In this document: one piece after another, positions 32,654-43,083 of the stretch
Layout: each line of letters begins with the position of its first letter
Numbering within the stretch: position 1 is the first letter of the stretch
Origin: Kitasatospora sp. NA04385
Lineage (GTDB): Bacteria > Actinomycetota > Actinomycetes > Streptomycetales > Streptomycetaceae
Direction: 5' to 3'
Length of the DNA stretch: 64,000 nucleotides
Assembly (NCBI RefSeq): GCF_013364235.1
Contig: NZ_CP054919.1
Coordinates: 4,314,701-4,378,700, forward strand
The notes under the pieces: model-generated
The model's database searches: none
Seen by the model: only the letters and a program-made list of their open reading frames with translations
Told to the model about the DNA's origin: nothing
Made by a program: the position numbers and the translations under genes

Positions 32654-34363
32654 ATGCACGGAGCAAGACTGGACGGCCGGTACCGCCTGGAGTCGGTCCT
32701 GGGTTCCGGCGGGATGGGCAAGGTGTGGCGGGCCTTCGACGAACGGGTCGGCCGGCCGGTGGCGGTGAAGCTGCTGACCAACGCCGATGCGGCCTCCGCC
32801 AGCGTCGAGCGGTTCGCCGCCGAGGCCAGGGCCGCGGGCAATCTCAGCAGCCCGCACATCGTGACCATCCACGACTTCGGGCGCACCGGCCCCGAGGACG
32901 GCCGCGCGCCGTTCCTCGTCATGGAGTTCCTCGACGGCCGCTCGCTGGACGAGGTGGTCTCCCGGGGCGGCCTGCCGCCGGTCCCGGACGCCCTGGAGTG
33001 GACCCGGCAGGTGTGCACCGGGCTGGCCTCCGCCCACCGCGCGGGCCTCGTCCACCGGGACATCAAGCCGGCGAACGTCATGCTCCTGCCCGACGGCACG
33101 GTCAAGATCCTCGACTTCGGGATCGCCAAGCACCTGTACGAGGACCTCGCGCTCACCGGCACCGGTCACGCCGTCGGCACCGCCGCCTACATGGCCCCCG
33201 AGCAGGCCCGGGGCGACCGCAGCATCGGGCCCGCCGCCGACCTCTACGCCGTCGGCTGCCTGCTGCACACCCTCCTGGTCGGCCGACCGCCCTTCACCGG
33301 CGCGCCGCTGGCCGTCCTCCACCAGCACCTGACCCGGCAGCCCGAAGCCCCCGGCCGCCACCGCGCCGCGATCCCCGCCGCCGTCGACCGGCTCGTGCTG
33401 CACCTGCTGGAGAAGGAGCCCGCGGACCGGCCCGCCGACACGGCCGAGGTCATCGAGGCGATCACGATCCTGCTGGAGACCGGTCTGCGGAGCCGCCGGT
33501 CCGAGCCGCCCCGAGCGGCGCCCCGGAGCCTGCACGTCGCCGAGACCGAGACCGCGGTGCGGGCCGAACCGGCGGGCCCGTTCCCGCCGACGGTGCTCGA
33601 CGCGCCCCCGGCCGATGCACCCCCGGCCGACGCGCCCCCGGCGGACCCGCCGGCCGTTCCGCGGGTCGGCCGGGTGCCGGCCCGGCGCGGGCCCGAACCG
33701 GCCGAGGGCGAACCGGCCGAGGTCGAACCGTCCGAGGGCGAACCGGAGTTCGAGACGGAGGGGGCGCCGGAGGGCGGGGGCGAGGCGCCGGCGAAGAAGC
33801 CGTCGATGGCCTCCGGCCGGAGCGCGCTGGTGGGTGCCGTGCTGATCTGCGTCCAACTGGTCGCCCTCGCCGCGTGGTCCGTGCTCTGGGCGGTCCCGGT
33901 CTCCCTCCTCGCCTTCTTCGGCCTGGTCTTCCTGATCGAGGTCGACGGGGCCGGGACGGAGGGCGACGAGAGCATGGCGGGGTGCTTCGTCGCCCTGGGC
34001 GCGGGGACGTTCTCCGCCCTGCTGCTCCTGTTCGCCTCGCCGCTGTCCTGGTGGGCGGCGCTGCCCCTGGGCTGTGCGACGGGCCCCGCCCTGTGGGGAG
34101 CGCAGCGGCCGCTCGTGCGCTGGCTCGGCCGGGCCCTCATCCGGCGGCGGGCCGATGTGCAGGGGGCGGTCGGCGTGGGCCTGGTGAACGGCGCCGTGGC
34201 GACCGGCCTGCTCACCGGTACCCGGGCGCCCGCCCTGCTCACGGTGCTTCTCGGCCTGTTCGTCTGGGTGGCCGCCTCCGGGGCGCTGACCCTCCTGCTG
34301 CCGCTCCACCGACCGGCCGGGGACGGCGACGACCGGCCGGCCCGGGCGGGCAAGCACCGCTGA
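32654..34363 (+). CDS. Ser/Thr protein kinase with C-terminal membrane domain
   Basis: 569 residues from ATG 32654 (GTG 32648, two codons upstream, is equally possible). The Hanks-type kinase domain spans about 8-275: the Gly loop 'LGSGGMGKV' 16-24, Lys39, HRDIKPAN 134-141, DFG 154-156 and APE in 'AAYMAPEQARG'. A Pro/Glu-rich linker (about 290-390) contains ADAPPADAPPA-type repeats. The C-terminal 180 residues hold about five hydrophobic segments ('ALVGAVLICVQLVALAAWSVL', 'VSLLAFFGLVFLIEV' and others), so the protein is membrane-bound through a C-terminal domain rather than the usual single span plus sensor. There are no PASTA repeats. Target and signal are unknown. It is the first gene to the right of the element. 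Confidence 0.9.
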   Translation: MHGARLDGRYRLESVLGSGGMGKVWRAFDERVGRPVAVKLLTNADAASASVERFAAEARAAGNLSSPHIVTIHDFGRTGPEDGRAPFLVMEFLDGRSLDEVVSRGGLPPVPDALEWTRQVCTGLASAHRAGLVHRDIKPANVMLLPDGTVKILDFGIAKHLYEDLALTGTGHAVGTAAYMAPEQARGDRSIGPAADLYAVGCLLHTLLVGRPPFTGAPLAVLHQHLTRQPEAPGRHRAAIPAAVDRLVLHLLEKEPADRPADTAEVIEAITILLETGLRSRRSEPPRAAPRSLHVAETETAVRAEPAGPFPPTVLDAPPADAPPADAPPADPPAVPRVGRVPARRGPEPAEGEPAEVEPSEGEPEFETEGAPEGGGEAPAKKPSMASGRSALVGAVLICVQLVALAAWSVLWAVPVSLLAFFGLVFLIEVDGAGTEGDESMAGCFVALGAGTFSALLLLFASPLSWWAALPLGCATGPALWGAQRPLVRWLGRALIRRRADVQGAVGVGLVNGAVATGLLTGTRAPALLTVLLGLFVWVAASGALTLLLPLHRPAGDGDDRPARAGKHR

Positions 34364-34415
34364 CGGGCCGTCGGCGGGTGTCGGGGGTGCCGGCGGGTGT
34401 CGGGGGTGGCGGGGC

Positions 34416-35594
34416 TCAGCGCCTGGTCCCGACCACCGAGAGCAGGACGTCGACCAGGCGCTCCGCCGCGTCCGGGCGGCCGTGTTCGCGGGAGCGGGCG
34501 GCCATGGCCTCGCGGCGGAGCGGGTCGGCCAGCAGTGGGGCCAGGGCCGCCCGGAGGTCGTCGGGGGTGGGGGTGCCGAGGAGGGCGGTGGCGGCGCCGG
34601 ACCGCTGGAGGTGGGTGGCGTTGTGGGCCTGCTCGTTGCCGGCCGAGGAGGCGAGCGGGACGAAGACGGCGGCCTTGCCGAGGGCGGTGAGCTCGGCCAG
34701 GGTGCCGGCGCCGCTGCGGCTGACCACCACGTCCGCGAGGGCCAGCACGTCCGGGAGTTCGGCGCCGAGGTAGCCGGTCAGCAGGTAGCGGCCGGCCAGG
34801 TGCGGGGGCAGGGCGGCGGCCGGGCCGCGCAGGGCCGCCTCGTTGGCCGGGCCGCACTGGTGGACGACGTTGGCCCGGTCCAGCAGGTCCGGCAGGATCG
34901 CCGAGACCAGGTTGTTGATCTGCACCGAGCCCTGGGCGCCGCCCGTGACGTACACGGTCGGCCGCGAGCGGTCGAACCCGTACAGGTCCAGCGCCGTCAC
35001 CGCCTTGTCGGCCCGTCCGGCCAGCACCGCCGGACGCACCGGGTTGCCGGTCACCGCGGCGCCGCCCCGGGCGGACTTCGGCAGCAGCGGCAGGGTGGAT
35101 TCCGAGGACACCGCGACCCGGGTCGCCGCGCGGGCCAGCACCCTGTTCGCCAGCCCGAGGCGCACCGTCTGCTCGTGCACCACCAGCGGGGCCCCGCACG
35201 AGCGGGCCGCCAGGCCCACCGGCACCGCCACGTACCCGCCGGTGGCCAGCACCACGTCCGGCGCGAACCGGGCGATCAGCGACCTGGCCTGCCAGGCGCC
35301 CAGCGGCACCCGGAACATGTCTCGGACGTTCGCCGGGGAGACCAGCTTCAGCGGGTTCGAGGAGCGCCGGATCTTCCCGGTCGCGACCGGTTCGAACCGG
35401 ATCCCCTCGGCGGGTGCGACCCGGGCCTCCAGCCCCGCCGCGGTGCCCACCCACAGCACGTCCACCGCCCGTCCCTGCGCGGCCAGCCGGGCCTGCAGCG
35501 CCCGTACCGCCGTCAGCGCGGGGTAGGTGTGCCCGCCCGTGCCGCCGCCCGTGACCACCAGGCGCAGGGGGCCGACCTGCTCAGTGAACTCCAT
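34416..35594 (-). CDS. murG: MurG-like UDP-GlcNAc:undecaprenyl-PP-MurNAc-pentapeptide GlcNAc transferase
   Basis: 392 residues of GT28 type. The N-terminal Gly loop 'LVVTGGGTGGHTYPALTAVRAL' (about 12-33) and the second loop 'VVLATGGYVAVPVGLAA' are characteristic of MurG, and the C-terminal domain has 'VTGGAQGSVQINN' and 'VVSRSGAGTLAELTALGKAAVFVPL' (UDP-GlcNAc binding). It should add GlcNAc to lipid I on the inner face of the membrane. No other cell-wall (dcw) gene is adjacent, so this may be a second copy with a specialised or sporulation-linked role, or it may act on another lipid. Compared with typical MurG it starts with an unusual 'TYPALTAVRALQARL' extension and reads 'QTVRLGLANRVLA' where MurG usually has 'QNA.PGLAN'. 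That QNAxPG-to-QTVRLG change argues for divergence. Confidence 0.8.
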   Translation of the reverse strand: MEFTEQVGPLRLVVTGGGTGGHTYPALTAVRALQARLAAQGRAVDVLWVGTAAGLEARVAPAEGIRFEPVATGKIRRSSNPLKLVSPANVRDMFRVPLGAWQARSLIARFAPDVVLATGGYVAVPVGLAARSCGAPLVVHEQTVRLGLANRVLARAATRVAVSSESTLPLLPKSARGGAAVTGNPVRPAVLAGRADKAVTALDLYGFDRSRPTVYVTGGAQGSVQINNLVSAILPDLLDRANVVHQCGPANEAALRGPAAALPPHLAGRYLLTGYLGAELPDVLALADVVVSRSGAGTLAELTALGKAAVFVPLASSAGNEQAHNATHLQRSGAATALLGTPTPDDLRAALAPLLADPLRREAMAARSREHGRPDAAERLVDVLLSVVGTRR

Positions 35595-35707
35595 GCCCGT
35601 CTCCCATCGACCGCCGTACCGCGGACCTCACCACTCGGATTGACGATCCATCAGCCTACGGTGGGCCCGGAGCGGCCCCGGGGGCGGAGTCGGCGGGACC
35701 TCGGCGG

Positions 35708-37501
<1,794 letters not shown>

Positions 37502-37581
37502 TGCAGACGTCTCCTCGGTCTTTCCCGGACAGCGGGTCTTTTGTTCCGGACGGTGTGAAGTCTTGGACGGGGTGGAGTCCT

Positions 37582-37860
37582 TCAGCGCCAGCTGACCGGA
37601 CTGCGGTGGCCGGCGGTGCGTTCGAGACGGCGCAGGCGGGCCTGCGGACGGGCCTGCGGACGGGCCTGCGGGCCGGTCTGCGGACGGGGGCGGTCGCCGT
37701 GGGCGAAGCGCGGTGGCGTCGCGCGCCGGGCAGCGGTCGCGGCCCCGTGCGCCTTCAGGGCCGCGACGGGTGCCGCGGGCCCGTCGTCGCTCGGACGGCC
37801 GGGCCGCCCGGTGCGGAGAAGCGCGTTCAGCAGGGCGTCCGGCACCGGGCAGTCGGCCAT
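37582..37860 (-). CDS. Small acyl-CoA carboxylase epsilon-like protein
   Basis: 92 residues from ATG 37860, with AGAGGAA as ribosome site, 35 bp after the beta subunit gene and upstream of the alpha gene. Streptomyces carboxylase operons often carry an epsilon subunit in this position. The C-terminus 'RSPVSWR' recalls the 'W' plus terminal 'SWR' of epsilon proteins, but the usual N-terminal 'V.RG..T.EE.AA' helix is absent. It contains a perfect four-fold repeat, [15 protein letters not shown]-like, encoded by 12-bp DNA repeats. I call it epsilon-like on position and C-terminus only. Confidence 0.55.
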   Translation of the reverse strand: MADCPVPDALLNALLRTGRPGRPSDDGPAAPVAALKAHGAATAARRATPPRFAHGDRPRPQTGPQARPQARPQARLRRLERTAGHRSPVSWR

Positions 37861-37895
37861 CGGGCTCGGTTCCTCTCGGGTCGGCCCGGCGCCAC

Positions 37896-39509
37896 TCACT
37901 GCGGCGGGTTGCCGTGTTTGCGGCTGGGCAGGTCGGCGTGCTTGGTGCGGAGCATGGCGAGTGCGTGGGCGAGGACGGCTCGGGTTTCGCTGGGGTCGAT
38001 GACGTCGTCGACGAGGCCGCGTTCGGCCGCGTAGTACGGGTGCATCAGTTCGTTCTTGTATTCCTTGATCTTCTGGGCGCGCATGTCGTCGGGGTTGTCG
38101 GCGGTGTTGATGTCGCGGCGGAAGATGACGTTGGCGGCGCCTTCGGCGCCCATGACGGCGATCTCGTTGGTGGGCCAGGCGTAGGAGAGGTCGGCGCCGA
38201 TGGAGCGGGAGTCCATGACGATGTAGGCGCCGCCGTAGGCCTTGCGGAGGATGAGCTGGATGCGGGGGACGGTGGCGTTGCAGTAGGCGTAGAGGAGTTT
38301 GGCGCCGTGGCGGATGATGCCGTCGTGTTCCTGGTCGACGCCGGGCAGGAAGCCGGGGACGTCGAGCATGGTGACCAGGGGGATGTTGAAGGCGTCGCAC
38401 ATCTGGACGAAGCGGGCGGCCTTCTCGGAGGCGTTGATGTCCAGGACGCCGGCCAGGGACTGGGGCTGGTTGGCGATGAGTCCCACGACGTGGCCGTCGA
38501 TGCGGGCGAGGGCGCAGATGACGTTGGTGGCCCAGCGTTCGTGGACTTCGAGGAACTCGCCGTGGTCGACGATCTCCTCGATGACCTTGCGCATGTCGTA
38601 GGGGCGGTTGCCGTCGGCGGGGACGAGGTCGAGGAGGGTGTCGTTGCGGCGCTCGACGGGGTCGTCGGCGGCGACGACGGGGGGCATCTCGCGGTTGTTC
38701 TGCGGGAGGAGGGAGAGCAGGTAGCGGACTTCCTCGATGCAGGATTGTTCGTCGTCGTAGGCGAAGTGGGAGACGCCGGAGACGGCGGAGTGGACGTCGG
38801 CGCCGCCGAGGCCGTTCTGGGTGATCTTCTCGCCGGTGACGGCCTGGACGACGTCGGGGCCGGTGATGAACATCTGCGAGGTCTCGCGGACCATGAACAC
38901 GAAGTCGGTCAGCGCGGGGCTGTAGGCGGCGCCGCCGGCGCAGGGACCGAGCATCACCGAGATCTGCGGGATCACCCCGGAAGCGCGGGTGTTGCGCTGG
39001 AAGATGCCGCCGTAGCCGGCCAGCGCGGTGACGCCCTCCTGGATGCGGGCGCCGGCGCCGTCGTTCAGCGACACCAGCGGCGCACCCGCCGCGATGGCCA
39101 TGTCCATGATCTTGTGGATCTTCTGCGCGTGCGCCTCACCCAGCGCACCCCCGAAGATCCGGAAATCGTGCGCATAGGTGAACACCGTGCGCCCGTGCAC
39201 CGTGCCCCACCCCACGATCACACCGTCGGTGTGCGGCTTCTTCCCCTCCAGGCCGAAACCCTGCGCCCGGTGACGCCGCAACGGCTCCACCTCGTGGAAC
39301 GAACCCTCGTCCAACAGCAGATCGATCCGCTCCCGCGCGGTCAGCTTGCCCTTCGCGTGCTGCGCCTCGGTGGCCTGCTCGCTCGGCCCGCGGCGGACCT
39401 GCTCACGCAGCTCGTGCAGTTCCGCCGTCCGCGCCCGTGCGCCGTCCGCGTCCGGCGCGGTGCCGTTCCGCGTCGCCAGGTCTTCCGTGCCGGTCGATCG
39501 TGCGCCCAT
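37896..39509 (-). CDS. accB: Acyl-CoA carboxylase beta subunit (acetyl/propionyl-CoA carboxyltransferase)
   Basis: 537 residues of the biotin-dependent carboxyltransferase family. '[19 protein letters not shown]' near 50, '[22 protein letters not shown]', '[14 protein letters not shown]', '[20 protein letters not shown]' (first oxyanion region) and '[28 protein letters not shown]...[16 protein letters not shown]' (second crotonase half) are all intact. It transfers carboxylate from biotin of the alpha subunit to propionyl- or acetyl-CoA. The Asp in '[16 protein letters not shown]' (rather than Ile/Cys variants) is the position linked to propionyl-CoA preference in PccB, so propionyl-CoA is my favoured substrate. 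ATG 39509 has GGAAGGAA at good distance; ATG 39533 is less likely. Confidence 0.93.
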   Translation of the reverse strand: MGARSTGTEDLATRNGTAPDADGARARTAELHELREQVRRGPSEQATEAQHAKGKLTARERIDLLLDEGSFHEVEPLRRHRAQGFGLEGKKPHTDGVIVGWGTVHGRTVFTYAHDFRIFGGALGEAHAQKIHKIMDMAIAAGAPLVSLNDGAGARIQEGVTALAGYGGIFQRNTRASGVIPQISVMLGPCAGGAAYSPALTDFVFMVRETSQMFITGPDVVQAVTGEKITQNGLGGADVHSAVSGVSHFAYDDEQSCIEEVRYLLSLLPQNNREMPPVVAADDPVERRNDTLLDLVPADGNRPYDMRKVIEEIVDHGEFLEVHERWATNVICALARIDGHVVGLIANQPQSLAGVLDINASEKAARFVQMCDAFNIPLVTMLDVPGFLPGVDQEHDGIIRHGAKLLYAYCNATVPRIQLILRKAYGGAYIVMDSRSIGADLSYAWPTNEIAVMGAEGAANVIFRRDINTADNPDDMRAQKIKEYKNELMHPYYAAERGLVDDVIDPSETRAVLAHALAMLRTKHADLPSRKHGNPPQ

Positions 39510-39809
39510 GCCCGTTCCTTCCGCGTTGTCCATGTCGCGTGCTCCGCTTCCGCTTCCGCCGATCGGACCTGCCCGTGGCGGACGATCCTGCGGCACCGGC
39601 CTAGAGCGCCCGTTGAGTCGGAGCGTGGCGGTGGTGGAGGCCGTTCCGGCGGCGGCACGCGGGCAGGTCGCATAGTCGGGCGAATCGGACATCCGATTGG
39701 TAGCGTTCCGCCCGCGGCGGTGGCGTCCGGGGCGGTGCCGTCCGGGAGGTCCGGGGTCCCCGGGACGTCCGGGGCGTTCGGGTGCCGCGAGCGAGAGGGA
39801 GCGGCGCGC

Positions 39810-41237
39810 GTGGCGACGGAGGAGACGGTCCGGGAGCCGGCGGTCGGCGCGGCGAAACTGGCGCTGCCGACGCTGACCATGATGGTGATCGGCTCGATGG
39901 TCGGCGCGGGGGTCTTCTCGCTGCCGGGGCGGTTCGCGCAGGAGACCGGCGTGCTGGGCGCACTGGTCGCCTGGCTGATCGCCGGCACGGGCATGCTGAT
40001 GCTGGCGCTGGTGTTCCAACTGCTGGCGGTGCGGCGGCCGAAGCTGGACGCGGGCGTGTACGCGTACGCGAAGGCCGGTTTCGGCGAGTACCTGGGCTTC
40101 TTCTCGGCGTTCGGCTACTGGGCGAGCGCCTGCGTCGGCAACGTGACGTACTGGGTGCTGATCATGTCGACCGTCGGGGCGCTCGTCCCGGCGCTCGGGG
40201 ACGGGGACACGGCGCTGGCGGTGGTCCTCTCCTCGGCCGGGCTGTGGGGGTTCTTCCTGCTGGTGCGGCGCGGCGTGAGGGAGGCCGCGATGATCAACCG
40301 GATCGTCACGGTCGCCAAGCTGGTGCCGATCCTGGTGTTCATCGTGCTGGCCCTGTTCTGCTTCGAGCCGGACGTGTTCGCCGACAACTTCCAGGGCGCG
40401 TCCTACACGGGCTCGCTGTACGACCAGGTGCACGGGACGATGCTGGCCACCGTGTTCGTGTTCCTCGGCGTGGAGGGCGCGAGCGTCTACTCCCGCCACG
40501 CGAAGCGGCGTTCGGACGTCGGCCGGGCCACCGTGCTCGGCTTCCTGAGCGTCTTCGCGGTGTTCGCCTCGGTGACGATCGTGTCGTACGGCCTGCTGCC
40601 GATGGGCGAGATCGCCGAGCTGCGGCAGCCGTCGATGGCGGGCGTGCTGGAGGCGGCGGTCGGCACCTGGGGGAAGGTGCTGGTCAGCGTCGGCCTGATC
40701 GTCTCGGTGCTGGGCGCGTACCTGGCGTGGACGCTGATGGCCGCCGAGGTGCTGTTCGTCGCCGCCAAGGACGAGGACATGCCGCGCTTCCTGGCCCGCG
40801 CCACCGACGGGGACGTGCCGGTGCCGGCACTGCTGCTGACCACCGCGCTGTCACAGGTGATGCTGGTGGTGACGGTGTTCTCCGACGACGCCTTCGACTT
40901 CGCCCTCGACCTGACCAGCACGCTCAGCCTGATCCCCTACCTGCTGGCCGCCGGGTACGCGGTGCTGGTGGCCCGTCAGGACCGCGCCGCCTTCGGGGTG
41001 TGGCTGACGGCCGGGCTGGCCACGCTGTACACCGCCTTCCTGGTGTACGCGGCGGGCTGGGCGTACCTTCTGGTGTCGTTCATCATCTACGCCCCCGCGA
41101 CGGTGCTGTTCGTGATGGCCCGGCGGGAGCAGGGGCGGCGGCTGTTCTCGCCGCGCGAGGGGGTGGTGCTGGTGGTGTCGGTGGCGGGGGCGGTGCTGGG
41201 GGTGGTGGCGCTGGCTGCGGGGTGGATCAGCCTGTGA
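39810..41237 (+). CDS. arcD: Arginine:ornithine-type APC antiporter
   Basis: 475 residues with about 12 transmembrane segments, of the basic amino-acid/polyamine antiporter (APA) branch of the APC superfamily. TM1 carries 'MVIGSMVGAGVFSLPGRFA', TM3 'AGVYAYAKAGFGEYLGF', and TM6 'VFLGVEGASVYSRHAKRRSD', all hallmarks of ArcD/arginine-agmatine antiporters. It should exchange arginine for ornithine or citrulline. It lies 345 bp upstream of arginine deiminase on the same strand, supporting the assignment. GTG 39810 is preceded by GAGGGAG. The gap to arcA is filled by a 22-unit tandem repeat. Confidence 0.88.
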   Translation: MATEETVREPAVGAAKLALPTLTMMVIGSMVGAGVFSLPGRFAQETGVLGALVAWLIAGTGMLMLALVFQLLAVRRPKLDAGVYAYAKAGFGEYLGFFSAFGYWASACVGNVTYWVLIMSTVGALVPALGDGDTALAVVLSSAGLWGFFLLVRRGVREAAMINRIVTVAKLVPILVFIVLALFCFEPDVFADNFQGASYTGSLYDQVHGTMLATVFVFLGVEGASVYSRHAKRRSDVGRATVLGFLSVFAVFASVTIVSYGLLPMGEIAELRQPSMAGVLEAAVGTWGKVLVSVGLIVSVLGAYLAWTLMAAEVLFVAAKDEDMPRFLARATDGDVPVPALLLTTALSQVMLVVTVFSDDAFDFALDLTSTLSLIPYLLAAGYAVLVARQDRAAFGVWLTAGLATLYTAFLVYAAGWAYLLVSFIIYAPATVLFVMARREQGRRLFSPREGVVLVVSVAGAVLGVVALAAGWISL

Positions 41238-41238
41238 G

Positions 41239-41546
41239 TTTCCGTGACGCGACATCGGTGCTGCGGCATTCGTGTCGTGGCAACGGTGTCGTGGCAACGG
41301 TGAGGCGGCATCCGTGACGTGACATCCATGTCGCGACATCCATGCCGTGACATCCATGCGTGGGCATCGGTGTCGCGACATCAGTGCTGCAACACCGATG
41401 CTCCAGCACCGATGTCGTGACACCCGTGCTGCGGCATGCGTGACGCGACATGCGTGACGTGGCATCCATGACGCGCCATCGGTGCCGGGGCATCGGTGAT
41501 GCGACACCCATGATGCGACACCTATGACGTGACACCCATGACGTGA
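41239..41546 (+). repeat. 22-copy 14-bp tandem array between arcD and arcA
   Basis: From two bases after the arcD stop to 37 bases before the arcA start, the DNA is 22 consecutive 14-bp units with no insertion or deletion. The consensus is CAYCNRTGNCGYGR, and examples are CATCCATGCCGTGA (41337) and CACCCATGACGTGA (41533). All units keep TG at positions 7-8, and all but the first keep CA at positions 1-2, while other positions vary. Seven-base substructure (CAYCCAT + GACGTGA) is visible. It has no coding logic because the period is not a multiple of three. A related array is at 51811-52010. Confidence 0.9.
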
Positions 41547-41582
41547 CAACCCTCAACCTCCCACCGCGAAGGGACCGTTTCG

Positions 41583-42821
41583 ATGACTGCTCTGGGCGTC
41601 CACTCCGAAGTCGGCCGGCTGCGCAAGGTGCTGGTCTGCCGACCGGGCCTCGCGCACCGGCGGCTCACCCCCGGCAACGCCGACGACCTGCTCTTCGACG
41701 ACGTGATGTGGGTGGAGAACGCCCAGCGCGACCACGCCGACTTCGTGAACAAGCTGACCGGGCGCGGCGTCGAGGTGGTCGAGTTGCACGACCTGCTGGC
41801 GCAGACGATGGCGGTGCCGGGCGCTCGGGACTGGCTGCTGGACCGGAAGATCGTTCCGGATCAGGTCGGGCTGGGGCTGGTGGACGGGACCAGGGAGTAC
41901 CTGGAGACCTTGGACCCGGCGGGGCTGGCCGAGTTCCTGATCGGGGGGCTGGCCACCGCCGACCTGCCGGAGGATTTCCGCTCCGGCTACCTGGCGCTGG
42001 CGCGGGAGGCCACGGGGGTGCGCGAGTACCTGATGCCGCCGCTGCCCAACACCCTCTACACCCGGGACACCACCTGCTGGCTGTACGGCGGGGTGACGCT
42101 CAACCCGCTGTACTGGCCCGCCCGGCACGACGAGACCCTGCTGATGAAGGCCGTCTACACCTTCCACCCGGACTTCGCGGGGGCCACCGTGTGGTGGGGC
42201 GACCCGGAGCGGGACTGGGGCCAGTCGACCTTCGAGGGCGGCGACGTCATGCCGATCGGCAACGGCGTGGTGCTGATGGGCATGAGCGAACGCACCTCCC
42301 GGCAGGCGATCACCCAGGTCGCGGCCGCGCTGTTCGCGCGGGGCGCGGCCCGGCGGGTGGTGGTCGCCGGGATGCCCAAGCTGCGTTCCGCGATGCACCT
42401 GGACACCGTGTTCACCTTCGCGGACCGGGAGACCGTGACGCTCTACCCGGCGATCATGGACGGGGTGCACGCCTTCTCGCTGTACCCGACCGACCGGGCC
42501 CCGGGGGTGGAGGTGGTGGACGAGGGCTCCCGGCCGTTCACCCAGGTGGTGGCCGAGGCGCTCGGGCTGTCCGCGCTGCGGGTGATCGGCACCGGCGGCG
42601 ACGTCTACGCCTCCGAGCGCCAGCAGTGGGACAGCGGCAACAACGCCGTCGCGCTCGAACCCGGCGTGGTGGTCACGTACGACCGCAACACCACCACCAA
42701 CACGCTGCTGCGCAAGGCGGGCATCGAGGTGGTCACCATCGTCGGCGCGGAACTCGGCCGGGGCCGCGGCGGCGGTCACTGCATGACCTGTCCGCTGATC
42801 CGTGAGCCGGTGGACTTCTGA
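41583..42821 (+). CDS. arcA: Arginine deiminase
   Basis: 412 residues. It hydrolyses L-arginine to citrulline and ammonia. The family blocks are present: '[15 protein letters not shown]' at the N-terminus, '[25 protein letters not shown]' (guanidinium-binding Asp and Arg), '[24 protein letters not shown]' , '[13 protein letters not shown]' (catalytic His), and the C-terminal nucleophile Cys400 in GGHCMTCP. All catalytic residues seem intact. ATG 41583 follows GAAGGGA. No ornithine carbamoyltransferase (arcB) or carbamate kinase (arcC) is adjacent, so here it pairs only with the antiporter and may serve ammonia release and acid tolerance rather than ATP generation. Confidence 0.95.
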   Translation: MTALGVHSEVGRLRKVLVCRPGLAHRRLTPGNADDLLFDDVMWVENAQRDHADFVNKLTGRGVEVVELHDLLAQTMAVPGARDWLLDRKIVPDQVGLGLVDGTREYLETLDPAGLAEFLIGGLATADLPEDFRSGYLALAREATGVREYLMPPLPNTLYTRDTTCWLYGGVTLNPLYWPARHDETLLMKAVYTFHPDFAGATVWWGDPERDWGQSTFEGGDVMPIGNGVVLMGMSERTSRQAITQVAAALFARGAARRVVVAGMPKLRSAMHLDTVFTFADRETVTLYPAIMDGVHAFSLYPTDRAPGVEVVDEGSRPFTQVVAEALGLSALRVIGTGGDVYASERQQWDSGNNAVALEPGVVVTYDRNTTTNTLLRKAGIEVVTIVGAELGRGRGGGHCMTCPLIREPVDF

Positions 42822-42887
42822 GGTCGGCCGGCCCGGGTCCCGCCACTCCGCACCTCCTGCACCTCTCACACCTCCCGTACCCCCCTG

Positions 42888-42920
42888 CACCGCCCCCGCC
42901 ACTCGCCGGCCGGGGCGGTG
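42888..42920 (+). terminator. Probable arcA terminator
   Basis: CACCGCCCC (42888-42896) pairs with GGGGCGGTG (42912-42920) over a 15-nt GC-rich loop, 67 bp after the arcA stop. GGTGCGGCGTTGC-like short repeats follow to about 42970. Confidence 0.45.
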
Positions 42921-43083
42921 CGGCGTTGCAGCGGTGCGGCGTTGCGGCGTTGCGCCAGTGCGGTGCGGGAGGTGTGGAGCTGCGCGGATCGGAAAAGTGT
43001 TCGGAAAGTCGTGCAACACCTGTGGGTGGTCGCGCATCTATAGGGGTGAACAGCCCGGAACGGCCGGGCTACGGGGGTGCGAT

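Noticed and set aside
41239-41546. CRISPR array
   Set aside because: Units are 14 bp, contiguous and diverged with no unique spacers; no cas genes nearby.
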